From Marinicella sediminis (lineage in GTDB: Bacteria; Pseudomonadota; Gammaproteobacteria; Xanthomonadales; Marinicellaceae): DNA of 64,000 nucleotides. Under the pieces are notes generated by a model. It ran no database searches. It was not told the origin of the DNA and saw only the letters and a list, made by a program, of their open reading frames with translations. Numbering within the stretch: the first letter of the stretch is position 1; each line of letters begins with the position of its first letter. The position numbers were made by a program, and so were the translations under genes. The stretch lies in NCBI RefSeq assembly GCF_002000055.1, contig NZ_MVBD01000001.1:62001-126000 (forward strand), in the 5' to 3' direction. Shown piece after piece: positions 44,116 to 54,574 of this stretch.

Positions 44116-44982
44116 ATGCGTTGGAAAGGACGAAGAAAAAGTACCCGTATTGATGACCGCAGGGGTCGTGGCGGTGTGGTCAGGGGCGGGGCAAAGTTAT
44201 CAGGCACAATGATTGTCATCGCCTTGATTTATGCGGTGGTGACTGGTCAGAATCCACTGTCTTTGTTGGGCAACATCATGCAACAAGGTGGTGGCACCCA
44301 GCAACAAAAAGTACAGATTCCACGTCAGCAAACGGCAGCTGAAGCTGAAAATGCGGAATTTTCATCGGTGATCTTTGCTTCTACCGAAGACATCTGGACA
44401 CAGCTGTTTAAACAATCAGGACAAACCTACCAACCACCGAGCATGGTGTTGTTTGATGGTCAGGTACAGTCTCGTTGTGGCATCAATTCCGAAGCCGTGG
44501 GGCCATTTTATTGCCCGGGAGATAACAAAGTATACCTGTCGTTGGGGTTCTTCAGACAGCTGGAGCGCATGGGAGCACCCGGTGATTTTGCCCGGGCTTA
44601 TGTGATTGGTCATGAAGTAGGTCACCACATTCAAAACATCACCGGTACCGAACGTCAGGTTCGTCAGTGGCAACAACAGGCACGCTCTAAAGTGGAAGTC
44701 AATCAACTGTCTGTGATGATGGAATTACAGGCCGATTGCTTGGCTGGTGTTTGGGCGCATCATGCCAACCGCACGCAAAACATGTTGGAGCCGGGTGATG
44801 TTGAAGAAGGGCTGCGGGCTGCGGCATCGATTGGTGATGACACCATCCAGTCACGGGCTGGTCGCCGGGTCAATGTGGAAGCCTTTACACACGGCTCATC
44901 TGATCAACGGGTCAAATGGTTGAACAAAGGATTAAGGTCAGGTAGTTATGATGCCTGTAACCCTTTCAAAGATGGCGTCTGA
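44116..44982 (+). CDS. neutral zinc metallopeptidase, YpfJ family
   Basis: A 288-residue membrane-anchored protein: Arg/Lys-rich N-terminus (MRWKGRRKSTR), one transmembrane helix (about 29-50) and an extracytoplasmic domain with zincin motif VIGHEVGHHIQN (HExxH) and QADCLAGVWAHH further on, which carries the third ligand region. The same layout marks E. coli YpfJ. Substrate is not established. A strong terminator follows 28 bases after the stop. Confidence 0.85.
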   Translation: MRWKGRRKSTRIDDRRGRGGVVRGGAKLSGTMIVIALIYAVVTGQNPLSLLGNIMQQGGGTQQQKVQIPRQQTAAEAENAEFSSVIFASTEDIWTQLFKQSGQTYQPPSMVLFDGQVQSRCGINSEAVGPFYCPGDNKVYLSLGFFRQLERMGAPGDFARAYVIGHEVGHHIQNITGTERQVRQWQQQARSKVEVNQLSVMMELQADCLAGVWAHHANRTQNMLEPGDVEEGLRAAASIGDDTIQSRAGRRVNVEAFTHGSSDQRVKWLNKGLRSGSYDACNPFKDGV

Positions 44983-45010
44983 AGACAGCAGCAGATGACA
45001 TGTCTCCATA

Positions 45011-45040
45011 GAAAAAGGCCATCAATCGATGGCCTTTTTC
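45011..45040. terminator. bidirectional terminator between convergent genes
   Basis: GAAAAAGGCCATC-AATC-GATGGCCTTTTTC: a perfect 13-base-pair stem with A-run on one side and T-run on the other, so it can stop transcripts from both the metallopeptidase gene and the convergent methyltransferase-like gene. Confidence 0.88.
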
Positions 45041-45058
45041 ATGCTTAGGTGAGCTGGA

Positions 45059-45820
45059 TTATTTTTTTACTTTCTTGAATTTCAAGGTCCAGCGATCAGT
45101 GTTGCCAGTCACCGAGCGACGACCCACTTCATACTCCAGTTCGTCATCAGCGCGGTAATGAAGATCTGAAAAATCGACCAATTCAAAACCAGCAGCCTGA
45201 ATTTCCAAAATGGCTTTAACCGGGTCAAAGCGTCTGCGGTTTTCATCATTGTCGCCTTCCATGTGACGTCGGGTGTGATCAACCACGCCGTAAATACCAC
45301 CCATTTTCAGGGCATCCCAGGCGGCATCATTCATGGCTTTGCGGCCATCTTCAGCAAAATTGTGATAGTTTCTGAAAGTCAGCACCATATCGGCTTTTTT
45401 CTCACCAATACCGGCATTTTCCAGTGAATAAAAACGGGCGCCTTCCTTGCGATAGATGTTGGAATCTTCAGCGCCTACCTGAATGTGAGACAACCCTTCA
45501 TGTGCTTCAATCAATGTTTGAACACGGCCGGTACCCAGCGCCACAATTAATTGACCTTTTTCTTTCAAAACCGGAGCCAATATCTTGGTATACCAACCAC
45601 CACCAGGAACCAGTTCAATGACTTTCATGTCATGTTCCAGGCCCAGAAACTCGAGGGTCTGTACCGGTCTGCGATTGCGGTCCCGTTCTTTCTCAGCATC
45701 GCTTCGCAGCTCAGATTTTAAAGCCTCTTTGACCAAATCCGAAGTGGACATTTTATGATCGTCGGCCAGTGCCGAGACAGCCAAACCACACAGAATGGTG
45801 ATCACCATTAATTTTTTCAT
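45059..45820 (-). CDS. exported methyltransferase-like protein
   Basis: A 253-residue protein with a Rossmann-type methyltransferase core (VIELVPGGGWYTKILAPVL as the SAM-binding motif I region, then VALGTGRV and FRNYHNF). The start at 45820 (MKKLMVITILCGLAVSALA) has a GGGAG site and provides a clear signal peptide, so the enzyme-like fold would be sent out of the cytoplasm, where SAM is not expected. This is a known family ('predicted methyltransferase' with signal peptide), and the ligand may not be SAM. No partner gene is evident. Confidence 0.8.
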   Translation of the reverse strand: MKKLMVITILCGLAVSALADDHKMSTSDLVKEALKSELRSDAEKERDRNRRPVQTLEFLGLEHDMKVIELVPGGGWYTKILAPVLKEKGQLIVALGTGRVQTLIEAHEGLSHIQVGAEDSNIYRKEGARFYSLENAGIGEKKADMVLTFRNYHNFAEDGRKAMNDAAWDALKMGGIYGVVDHTRRHMEGDNDENRRRFDPVKAILEIQAAGFELVDFSDLHYRADDELEYEVGRRSVTGNTDRWTLKFKKVKK

Positions 45821-45897
45821 GTTGTCTCCCAAATTAAAAAGACAATGATTCTACCATTGGATTGTGGATTATGTGTGAAATACTCAGTGGTGAAGCG

Positions 45898-46200
45898 TCA
45901 ATCGTCTGCGCTGATGGTGTCCGGGCCTTTGCCGGCGGTTTTTTCATAGTGACCTTTGGCCACTTTGCGGTATTGCGTGAAGCCATTTTTGGCGATGTTT
46001 TTTTCACTCAGGGTGGATGAGGGTGAACCTGTGGTGCCGGTGTTGAGGTGCACCGCTGTGATGATTTTTTTTACAGGATGGCCACATTCCGGGCATGCCA
46101 ACAGGCGCTCATCGGCGAGTTTTTGCATCACATCAAAAGGCAGCACACAGTTGCCACAGGCGCGGTCTTGAGAAATGGCTTGATACGTATATAGAGGCAT
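45898..46200 (-). CDS. FmdB-type zinc ribbon protein
   Basis: A 100-residue protein with MPLYTYQAI at the start and two paired-Cys knuckles (CGNC and CPECG), the FmdB-type regulatory zinc ribbon layout, followed by a Ser/Thr/Gly-rich tail. In FmdB-type proteins the first knuckle is usually C-x2-C soon after the Y-x-C segment; here the spacing is about 20 residues, close to normal. Role unknown, often a small adaptor. Confidence 0.72.
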   Translation of the reverse strand: MPLYTYQAISQDRACGNCVLPFDVMQKLADERLLACPECGHPVKKIITAVHLNTGTTGSPSSTLSEKNIAKNGFTQYRKVAKGHYEKTAGKGPDTISADD

Positions 46201-46209
46201 GGCAATAAA

Positions 46210-46244
46210 AAAAGCACCAGTTGGTAGATCAATCTGGTGCTTTT
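46210..46244 (-). terminator. terminator downstream of the first POT gene
   Basis: AAAAGCACCAG, a 13-base loop, and CTGGTGCTTTT form an 11-base-pair stem. On the minus strand it is followed by a long T-run (the complement of the A-run at 46207-46213), fitting the symporter gene that ends at 46263. Confidence 0.8.
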
Positions 46245-46262
46245 ACCTTGATTTTACAAGTC

Positions 46263-48500
46263 TCAGTGAATGCCTTTCATGCCTTTTTTCAGCAAGGGTG
46301 ACACCAGTAACATGACAATGCCGAAGCCAACTCCCAAATACAACAGGGTGCTCCATAACTCATTGTACTTATCAAGTTGCTCGCTGACTGACAAAGTCAC
46401 CAACTCGTCGGCATCAAGGGCAGCAATTTTGGCCAACAGCACAGCCACCACTTCTGACAATGAGGTGGCCAGGAACCACACGCCCATCACCAGACTGACC
46501 ACACTCTTGATCGACAGTTTGGTGACTGCAGACAAGCCAACCGGAGACAAACTCAATTCACCAGTGGTGTGTAGCAAATAGGCCAGCATCAGCCAGACCC
46601 AGGCCACTTTACCAGCTTCATCTGGTGTCAGGGCCCCAATCAGCAGCGCCCCGAAACCCAGCCCGACCTGAATCAAACCCAAAGAAAATTTGACTGGTGT
46701 GGAAGGATCAAGGTTCAGCTTACCTAATTTCACCCACAAAGCCGCGAACACCGGTGCCAGGGTGAAAATAAACAAGGCATTGAGCGAGCCGTATTGTCCC
46801 GCTGTGGGTTCAAAGACCAAAGCTTTGATCTGGCCTGACTGCAGGCCTGACAATTCGGTGATGCCAAAATAAATGGCATAGCCACCAAGCAGAAACAAAC
46901 TGATGGAAATGATGTTGATACTGGCTGCAGATGCACCGGCATCGACCCGGGAAATGCGGTTTGATTTGTCACGCTTGTAGAAAAAGCCGATCAGCACAAA
47001 TGCCAGTGCGATGGCCACAGTCACGGCAGCCAGCAACAACAGAAAAATGCCCAGGTAAGACAAGTGGCCTAGCCAGTCTGCACCGCCTTGATACATGTTG
47101 AATGCCAGCAGTAGAATCACTGAAACAATCGCAACCATGAGGGAAGCTTTGAGGGATTCTGCCAAAGAGATGTTGTGCATTTTGCGGTAATTGCTGGCGG
47201 TGATAAAACCCCATATTCCCAGTATCAGCGCCACTGCTCCCATCAGGTAAAACCGCCAGGTATCACCTGCAGTCAGGCTGGCATCAACAATTTTCCGATC
47301 AATGACCCGGTCAGCGAATAATGTCATGGAGCTGGCTGATTGCTCAAACAAAGCCCAGAAAACGATGGTAGAAATGATCAGGATCAACAACACCACCATT
47401 CGAGAATAATCATCAGAGCTGGACTTAATAAAGCCATATATGCTGAAGCCAATGACCATGCCCAGCAGGACATAAGACATCCACACCATGTTGTGTGCGA
47501 GGGTATTGAAAATGGATACCGTGCCGAAAATCGAATCAGGGAAGTGGTCGGTGGTAAAGCCGAACACTGCCAATAAACCAAAGGCCACGATCACGGCGAC
47601 AAAAATCTTTGCCAGACCTTTGTTCTGATCATCGTTTTTATAATACATGGCGTAGTAGATCAAACCCACCACAGCGGCCAGTAAAAACAGGTTTTGGGTA
47701 AAGAACACGATGGATATCTTTTGTACCAGAAACCAGACAATGACAAGGCTCAATACAGAGAACAGGTAAATGGCCCATTCTTTGTTCAAGGGACCGATGA
47801 AGGACTCTTTGAGCACTTTCGGGTTGTTGGGTTCAGCGTGTCCATAGAGGTACTTCTGGCCCCAGAGGAAGGTCACCAGACCAATCAGCATGCCCAATCC
47901 TGCGGCACCAAAACCATAACTCCAGCCATAAGTTTCACCCAGCCAGGCACAAATCAGGGTGGCCACAAAGGAGCCAATGTTGATGCCCTGGTAGAAAATG
48001 GTGAAGCCAGAATCCCGGCGCGGATCATTTTCCGGATACAGTTTTCCGACAATGGTGGAAATGTTGGGTTTCAAAAAGCCCACACCCACCACAATCAGCG
48101 CCAGCGCCAGATAAAACACATTGATGGCGAATTCATCGCGTACCACCTCACCGCCAACCATGGAAGCCTGTGCACCCTCCACCGCCATCAGCAAATGCCC
48201 CAGCACCAGCAGTATGCCGCCGAAAATCACGGCTTTGCGCATCCCAAGATAGCGGTCAGCCAGCAAGCCACCAAGTAAGGGCAGTGCGTAAACCAACCCG
48301 GCATAGGAACCGACAATACTCAAGCCGCCGGCGTCACTGAATAAATGGTATTTGGTTAAATACAGCAACAGCAGGAATTTCATCCCATAAAAGGAAAAGC
48401 GTTCCCACAGCTCAGTTGCGAAACACACATACAACCCGATGGGATGGCCCCACAGGGTTTCGTCGTTGTATGTTTCAGCTTGTTCGACTTGAGTATTCAT
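46263..48500 (-). CDS. POT-family proton:oligopeptide symporter, long form
   Basis: A 745-residue peptide symporter. The POT signature FATELWERFSFYGMKFLLLLY (residues about 28-45) and FTIFYQGINIGSF are present, and the C-terminal HTTGELSLSPVGLS is typical. It is about 230 residues longer than the second POT: the extra part lies in the middle (about 400-540) and carries three more hydrophobic helices. AGAGGATAACTT precedes the ATG. Tandem with the second POT gene 31 bases upstream, so both probably share a promoter. Confidence 0.88.
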   Translation of the reverse strand: MNTQVEQAETYNDETLWGHPIGLYVCFATELWERFSFYGMKFLLLLYLTKYHLFSDAGGLSIVGSYAGLVYALPLLGGLLADRYLGMRKAVIFGGILLVLGHLLMAVEGAQASMVGGEVVRDEFAINVFYLALALIVVGVGFLKPNISTIVGKLYPENDPRRDSGFTIFYQGINIGSFVATLICAWLGETYGWSYGFGAAGLGMLIGLVTFLWGQKYLYGHAEPNNPKVLKESFIGPLNKEWAIYLFSVLSLVIVWFLVQKISIVFFTQNLFLLAAVVGLIYYAMYYKNDDQNKGLAKIFVAVIVAFGLLAVFGFTTDHFPDSIFGTVSIFNTLAHNMVWMSYVLLGMVIGFSIYGFIKSSSDDYSRMVVLLILIISTIVFWALFEQSASSMTLFADRVIDRKIVDASLTAGDTWRFYLMGAVALILGIWGFITASNYRKMHNISLAESLKASLMVAIVSVILLLAFNMYQGGADWLGHLSYLGIFLLLLAAVTVAIALAFVLIGFFYKRDKSNRISRVDAGASAASINIISISLFLLGGYAIYFGITELSGLQSGQIKALVFEPTAGQYGSLNALFIFTLAPVFAALWVKLGKLNLDPSTPVKFSLGLIQVGLGFGALLIGALTPDEAGKVAWVWLMLAYLLHTTGELSLSPVGLSAVTKLSIKSVVSLVMGVWFLATSLSEVVAVLLAKIAALDADELVTLSVSEQLDKYNELWSTLLYLGVGFGIVMLLVSPLLKKGMKGIH

Positions 48501-48531
48501 AAGTTATCCTCTGATTGATTTTATGATTGTA

Positions 48532-50079
48532 TTAATAGATGCCATGCATACGCTTCTTAAGGAACGGAGCCAGAACCAGCATCAATACGCCTGCACCAAT
48601 GGGGATCGCAGTGAACACCAGGAAAAAGCCTGATAAACCGATCGCCGCATTGATCGAATCCATGGCGCTGGCGGTGAAACCGCCAATGATGTTGGCGAAG
48701 AAACTGGACAAGAACCACACCCCAAACATGATGCCCAGCAGGCGTTTTGGTGTGAGTTTGCTGACATAAGACAAGCCCACTGGAGATAAGCACAACTCAC
48801 CTGCCGTGTGGAAGAAGTAAGCCGCTATCAGCCAGAACATGGAAACAGCTGCGGTTGATGCGCCCTGGGTGATGCCTGAAGCACCGTAGGCCAGGAAAGC
48901 AAAACCAACACCCAGCAGCATCAAACCCAAGGCAAATTTTGTGGGTCCTGACGGGTTGTATTTGGTTTCCCATATTTTCGAAAACAGGGGCGCCAGGGTG
49001 ATGATGAAGAATGAGTTCAGGATGCCAAACCAGGAAGCGGGCACTTCAATTTCATTGGCTGAAGAAAATTCATTATAGACTTTCCAGATCACAATGGCCC
49101 AAATGATGGCAAAGCTGAGCCCCAGGAAAGAATTGGATAGTGGAATTTGTTTGTGTGTGGCTTTGAACAACAGACCCAAAACCCAGGTCACTACCAGGAT
49201 GGGCACCACGGTCAGGAAGAAATTGGTCCAGATGTAGATGGTGGCAGAAGTGCCGGTTAAGACCCGTTGGGTGTAGTCTTTGGCAAATATGGTCATCGAA
49301 GAACCCGCTTGCTCAAAAGCCCACCAAAAGATGATGACGAAAAAGGCAAACACCCCGACAACCATTAATCGGTCTTTTTCAACGTCATTCAGTTTGGGTT
49401 TTTCATGCAGTTCTTGCTTGGCTTCTTTGTGCTCTGGTTTGGCACCATTGCTGCCAAAAACGCTTTGCGCAAAATAAAATTGCAGCAGGCCGAAAAACAT
49501 GAACACACCTGCCAGACCGAAACCATAATGCCAGCCGACCGTTTCACCGACATAACCACACAGCATGATGCCCAGGAAGGCCCCGGCGTTGATACCCATG
49601 TAGAAGATGGTGTAGGCACCATCTTTTTTTGAATCGTCTTTATATAAACCACCGACCATCGAAGAAATATTGGGTTTGAACAGTCCATTGCCTATGATCA
49701 GTAACACCAGTCCCAGGTAAAATGTGGCATGGGTATCAAAGGCCAGTGACAGATGACCCAGGGTCATGAGTAAAGCGCCCATCACCACAGCCAGTCTGAA
49801 GCCGGTGAATCGGTCGGCAATCCAACCTCCAATTAATGGCGTGAGGTAAACCAGGCCGGTATAGAAACCATACAGAACACCGGCATTTTCACGTGACCAG
49901 CCCCAGCCGCCACCGTCTATGGCGGTGACCAGAAACAGCACCAGCAAGGCGCGCATGCCGTAGTAACTGAAGCGTTCCCACATTTCAGTGAAAAAGAGAA
50001 TAAACAGTCCTGCCGGGTGATTGAGGACTTCGGGATTGATGTTGGAGGTGGAATTATCCAGCTGAGTAGTTGAGTTCAT
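48532..50079 (-). CDS. POT-family proton:oligopeptide symporter
   Basis: A 515-residue peptide symporter starting at the ATG at 50079; the frame is open to 50178, but that part is unlike the family. FFTEMWERFSYYGMRALLVL (20 residues) and YTIFYMGINAGAF are the two POT signatures; EFSSANEI and FHTAGELCLSPVGLS follow. Proton-driven uptake of di- and tripeptides is expected. No clear ribosome site is seen upstream. It heads the two-gene peptide-uptake transcript. Confidence 0.9.
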   Translation of the reverse strand: MNSTTQLDNSTSNINPEVLNHPAGLFILFFTEMWERFSYYGMRALLVLFLVTAIDGGGWGWSRENAGVLYGFYTGLVYLTPLIGGWIADRFTGFRLAVVMGALLMTLGHLSLAFDTHATFYLGLVLLIIGNGLFKPNISSMVGGLYKDDSKKDGAYTIFYMGINAGAFLGIMLCGYVGETVGWHYGFGLAGVFMFFGLLQFYFAQSVFGSNGAKPEHKEAKQELHEKPKLNDVEKDRLMVVGVFAFFVIIFWWAFEQAGSSMTIFAKDYTQRVLTGTSATIYIWTNFFLTVVPILVVTWVLGLLFKATHKQIPLSNSFLGLSFAIIWAIVIWKVYNEFSSANEIEVPASWFGILNSFFIITLAPLFSKIWETKYNPSGPTKFALGLMLLGVGFAFLAYGASGITQGASTAAVSMFWLIAAYFFHTAGELCLSPVGLSYVSKLTPKRLLGIMFGVWFLSSFFANIIGGFTASAMDSINAAIGLSGFFLVFTAIPIGAGVLMLVLAPFLKKRMHGIY

Positions 50080-50558
50080 ATAAGATGATTGTGCAGGGTT
50101 GAAGACACGCAGGCGACCCTTGTTGCCGGGTGCTCTACGACCAAAGCAGTAGATGATAACACAAAAAAACTGAATCAAGACTGACTGTTAACAAGATTGT
50201 AACGTCCGTTTAACCCCATAAAAAGACCGCTGAAATCATTATGTTTTCTTCTTTTGCCGTAAAACTGGTAGAATTCGTGCTTCGAAGAAGGGCTGATGAT
50301 CGGCCCAACCCGCCGACTTGGTTAGGCAGTTCATGCCACCATGGTGGTTTGACACAGTCAATAAGCCTTGGTGAAATGACCCCCAGCCGTGGTTGCTTAC
50401 GCATCCTGCTTTCGTGACTTGTCTGTATCCAGGCAAACGAAAGTGAACCGAAGAGTCGTGCACTTAGATTACATAAAATGATCGCAATGGCGGTTTCACA
50501 TTTGTCAGGAGCAAAAGTGAATACAAGCCTGTGATCGTTCCATTTTTGGTGACTCATC
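50080..50558. other. 479-base divergent gap holding copy C of the mosaic element
   Basis: No gene. It lies between the POT pair (leftward) and the SDR gene (rightward), and contains copy C of the dispersed element at about 50285-50521. The nearest promoter of the SDR gene must lie within or next to this copy. The left part (50080-50260) is AT-rich and is the likely promoter region of the POT genes. Confidence 0.6.
50285..50521 (-). repeat. dispersed mosaic element, copy C (reversed)
   Basis: Read on the minus strand it begins with the hairpin (TTCACTTTTGC, then CTGACAAATGTGAA; 50495-50521, one internal mismatch), continues with CGCCATTGCGATCATTT (the counterpart of GGCCACGGCGATCATGTC), has CGAAAGCAGGATGC in the middle module, and ends with CTAACCAAGTCGGCGGGT and GATCATCAGC. 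The 5' block before the hairpin seen in copies A and B is not recognisable. More diverged than A and B. Confidence 0.65.
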
Positions 50559-51254
50559 ATGGCTAAATATCCTGAATTGGCAAGCAAAACAATTTTTCTG
50601 ACCGGTGCCTGCGGCGGGCTGGGATCAGCGCTGGCTTTGCGCTTATCGCAACAAAATGTCAACCTCATCATCAGTGACAAAAACCCACGTGGTTTGGATA
50701 AGTTGTGTGATGAATTGATCAAAAGGGATTTGCCCGAACCAGTGATCTATCCAATGAACCTGATCGGAGCCACCCCTTCCGATTACATGGATTTGGCCAA
50801 AGTCATTAAAAAACATTTCGGACAACTGGATGGCCTGATTCACACCGCTGCAGAGTTTGGTTCACTGACACCATTCCTGCTGTATGAAGCGTCCCGCTGG
50901 CTGAAGGAGATGCAGGTCAATGTCAATTCGCCGATTTTTCTGACCCAGGCGTTACTGCCGTTGTTATTGAAAAGCAAGGGCACGGTGCTGTTTACCTCAG
51001 ATAACCAGGAAATGCTGGGTAAAGCCTATTGGGGGCAATATGGTGTGGGTAAAGCAGCCATCGAACAATTTGCCCGGATTCTTGGTCAGGAATGTGAAAA
51101 CCAAGGCGTAACGGTTCAGACCATCACACCGCCACCCATGCACACCCAATTGCGCGCCAAAGCCTGGCCGGCTGAAGATGCTGGCCGCCTGGCCAAACCT
51201 TTGGATGTGGCTGACACCTATTTGCGGGCCCTGGCCAATCGGCCTGAAGACTGA
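50559..51254 (+). CDS. short-chain dehydrogenase/reductase, YciK-like
   Basis: A 231-residue SDR. The NAD(P)-binding motif is TGACGGLGSALALRL, the active-site Tyr-x3-Lys is YGVGK, and HTAAEFG marks the N-terminal region. The nearest family in my judgement is YciK of gammaproteobacteria, a predicted oxoacyl-(acyl carrier protein) reductase of unclear substrate. The gene is alone, and its upstream region lies in copy C of the repeat. Confidence 0.8.
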   Translation: MAKYPELASKTIFLTGACGGLGSALALRLSQQNVNLIISDKNPRGLDKLCDELIKRDLPEPVIYPMNLIGATPSDYMDLAKVIKKHFGQLDGLIHTAAEFGSLTPFLLYEASRWLKEMQVNVNSPIFLTQALLPLLLKSKGTVLFTSDNQEMLGKAYWGQYGVGKAAIEQFARILGQECENQGVTVQTITPPPMHTQLRAKAWPAEDAGRLAKPLDVADTYLRALANRPED

Positions 51255-51508
51255 TATAAACTCATTTTTTTTGGTTTTTTTTGGACTGACGAAAAATACT
51301 GTGACTGAAAAAAAATCTGTGACTCAATAGACTGTTTGACAGCAAAAACAATGAACAGCTGTCATTTGATTGCGTTTGTGGCAGATGGTACGGAGAAAAA
51401 CCCCTGTTGATGTATCTGTCGACCTGTCATTGAACCCACCCTTCTTCTTGCAGTCTGTGGTTGGTTTTTGTATCATTCACTCATCACATTCAGGATCTTC
51501 TTTATACC

Positions 51509-54492
<2,984 letters not shown>

Positions 54493-54574
54493 ATCTCATT
54501 TCGGGGTTGACAGGCCTTCCATGATACCAAGCGAAATGTTGTGAATTCAGTAAGCAGACGTTAAGATTCTGTGT

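Noticed and set aside
47694-48278. 194-residue plus-strand ORF opposite the first POT gene
   Set aside because: Antisense to a clear POT symporter; composition follows from the reverse complement of hydrophobic codons.
50262-50470. Structured RNA candidate (6S RNA or riboswitch-like) upstream of the POT genes
   Set aside because: Hairpins are present, but the stretch aligns with the dispersed element at 7.2 and 24.5 kb and lacks the conserved landmarks of 6S, SRP or RNase P RNA that I can recall.
50210-50722. 170-residue minus-strand ORF across copy C and the SDR start
   Set aside because: It covers the 5' end of the SDR gene and the repeat. Its FTFAPDKCE segment comes from the repeat. Kept only as evidence that the repeat frame is open.
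51281-51330. Direct repeat CTGTGACTGAAAAAA / CTGTGACTCAATAG upstream of zipA
   Set aside because: Only the short CTGTGACT part repeats, within an A/T-rich promoter-like region; too short to support a site.
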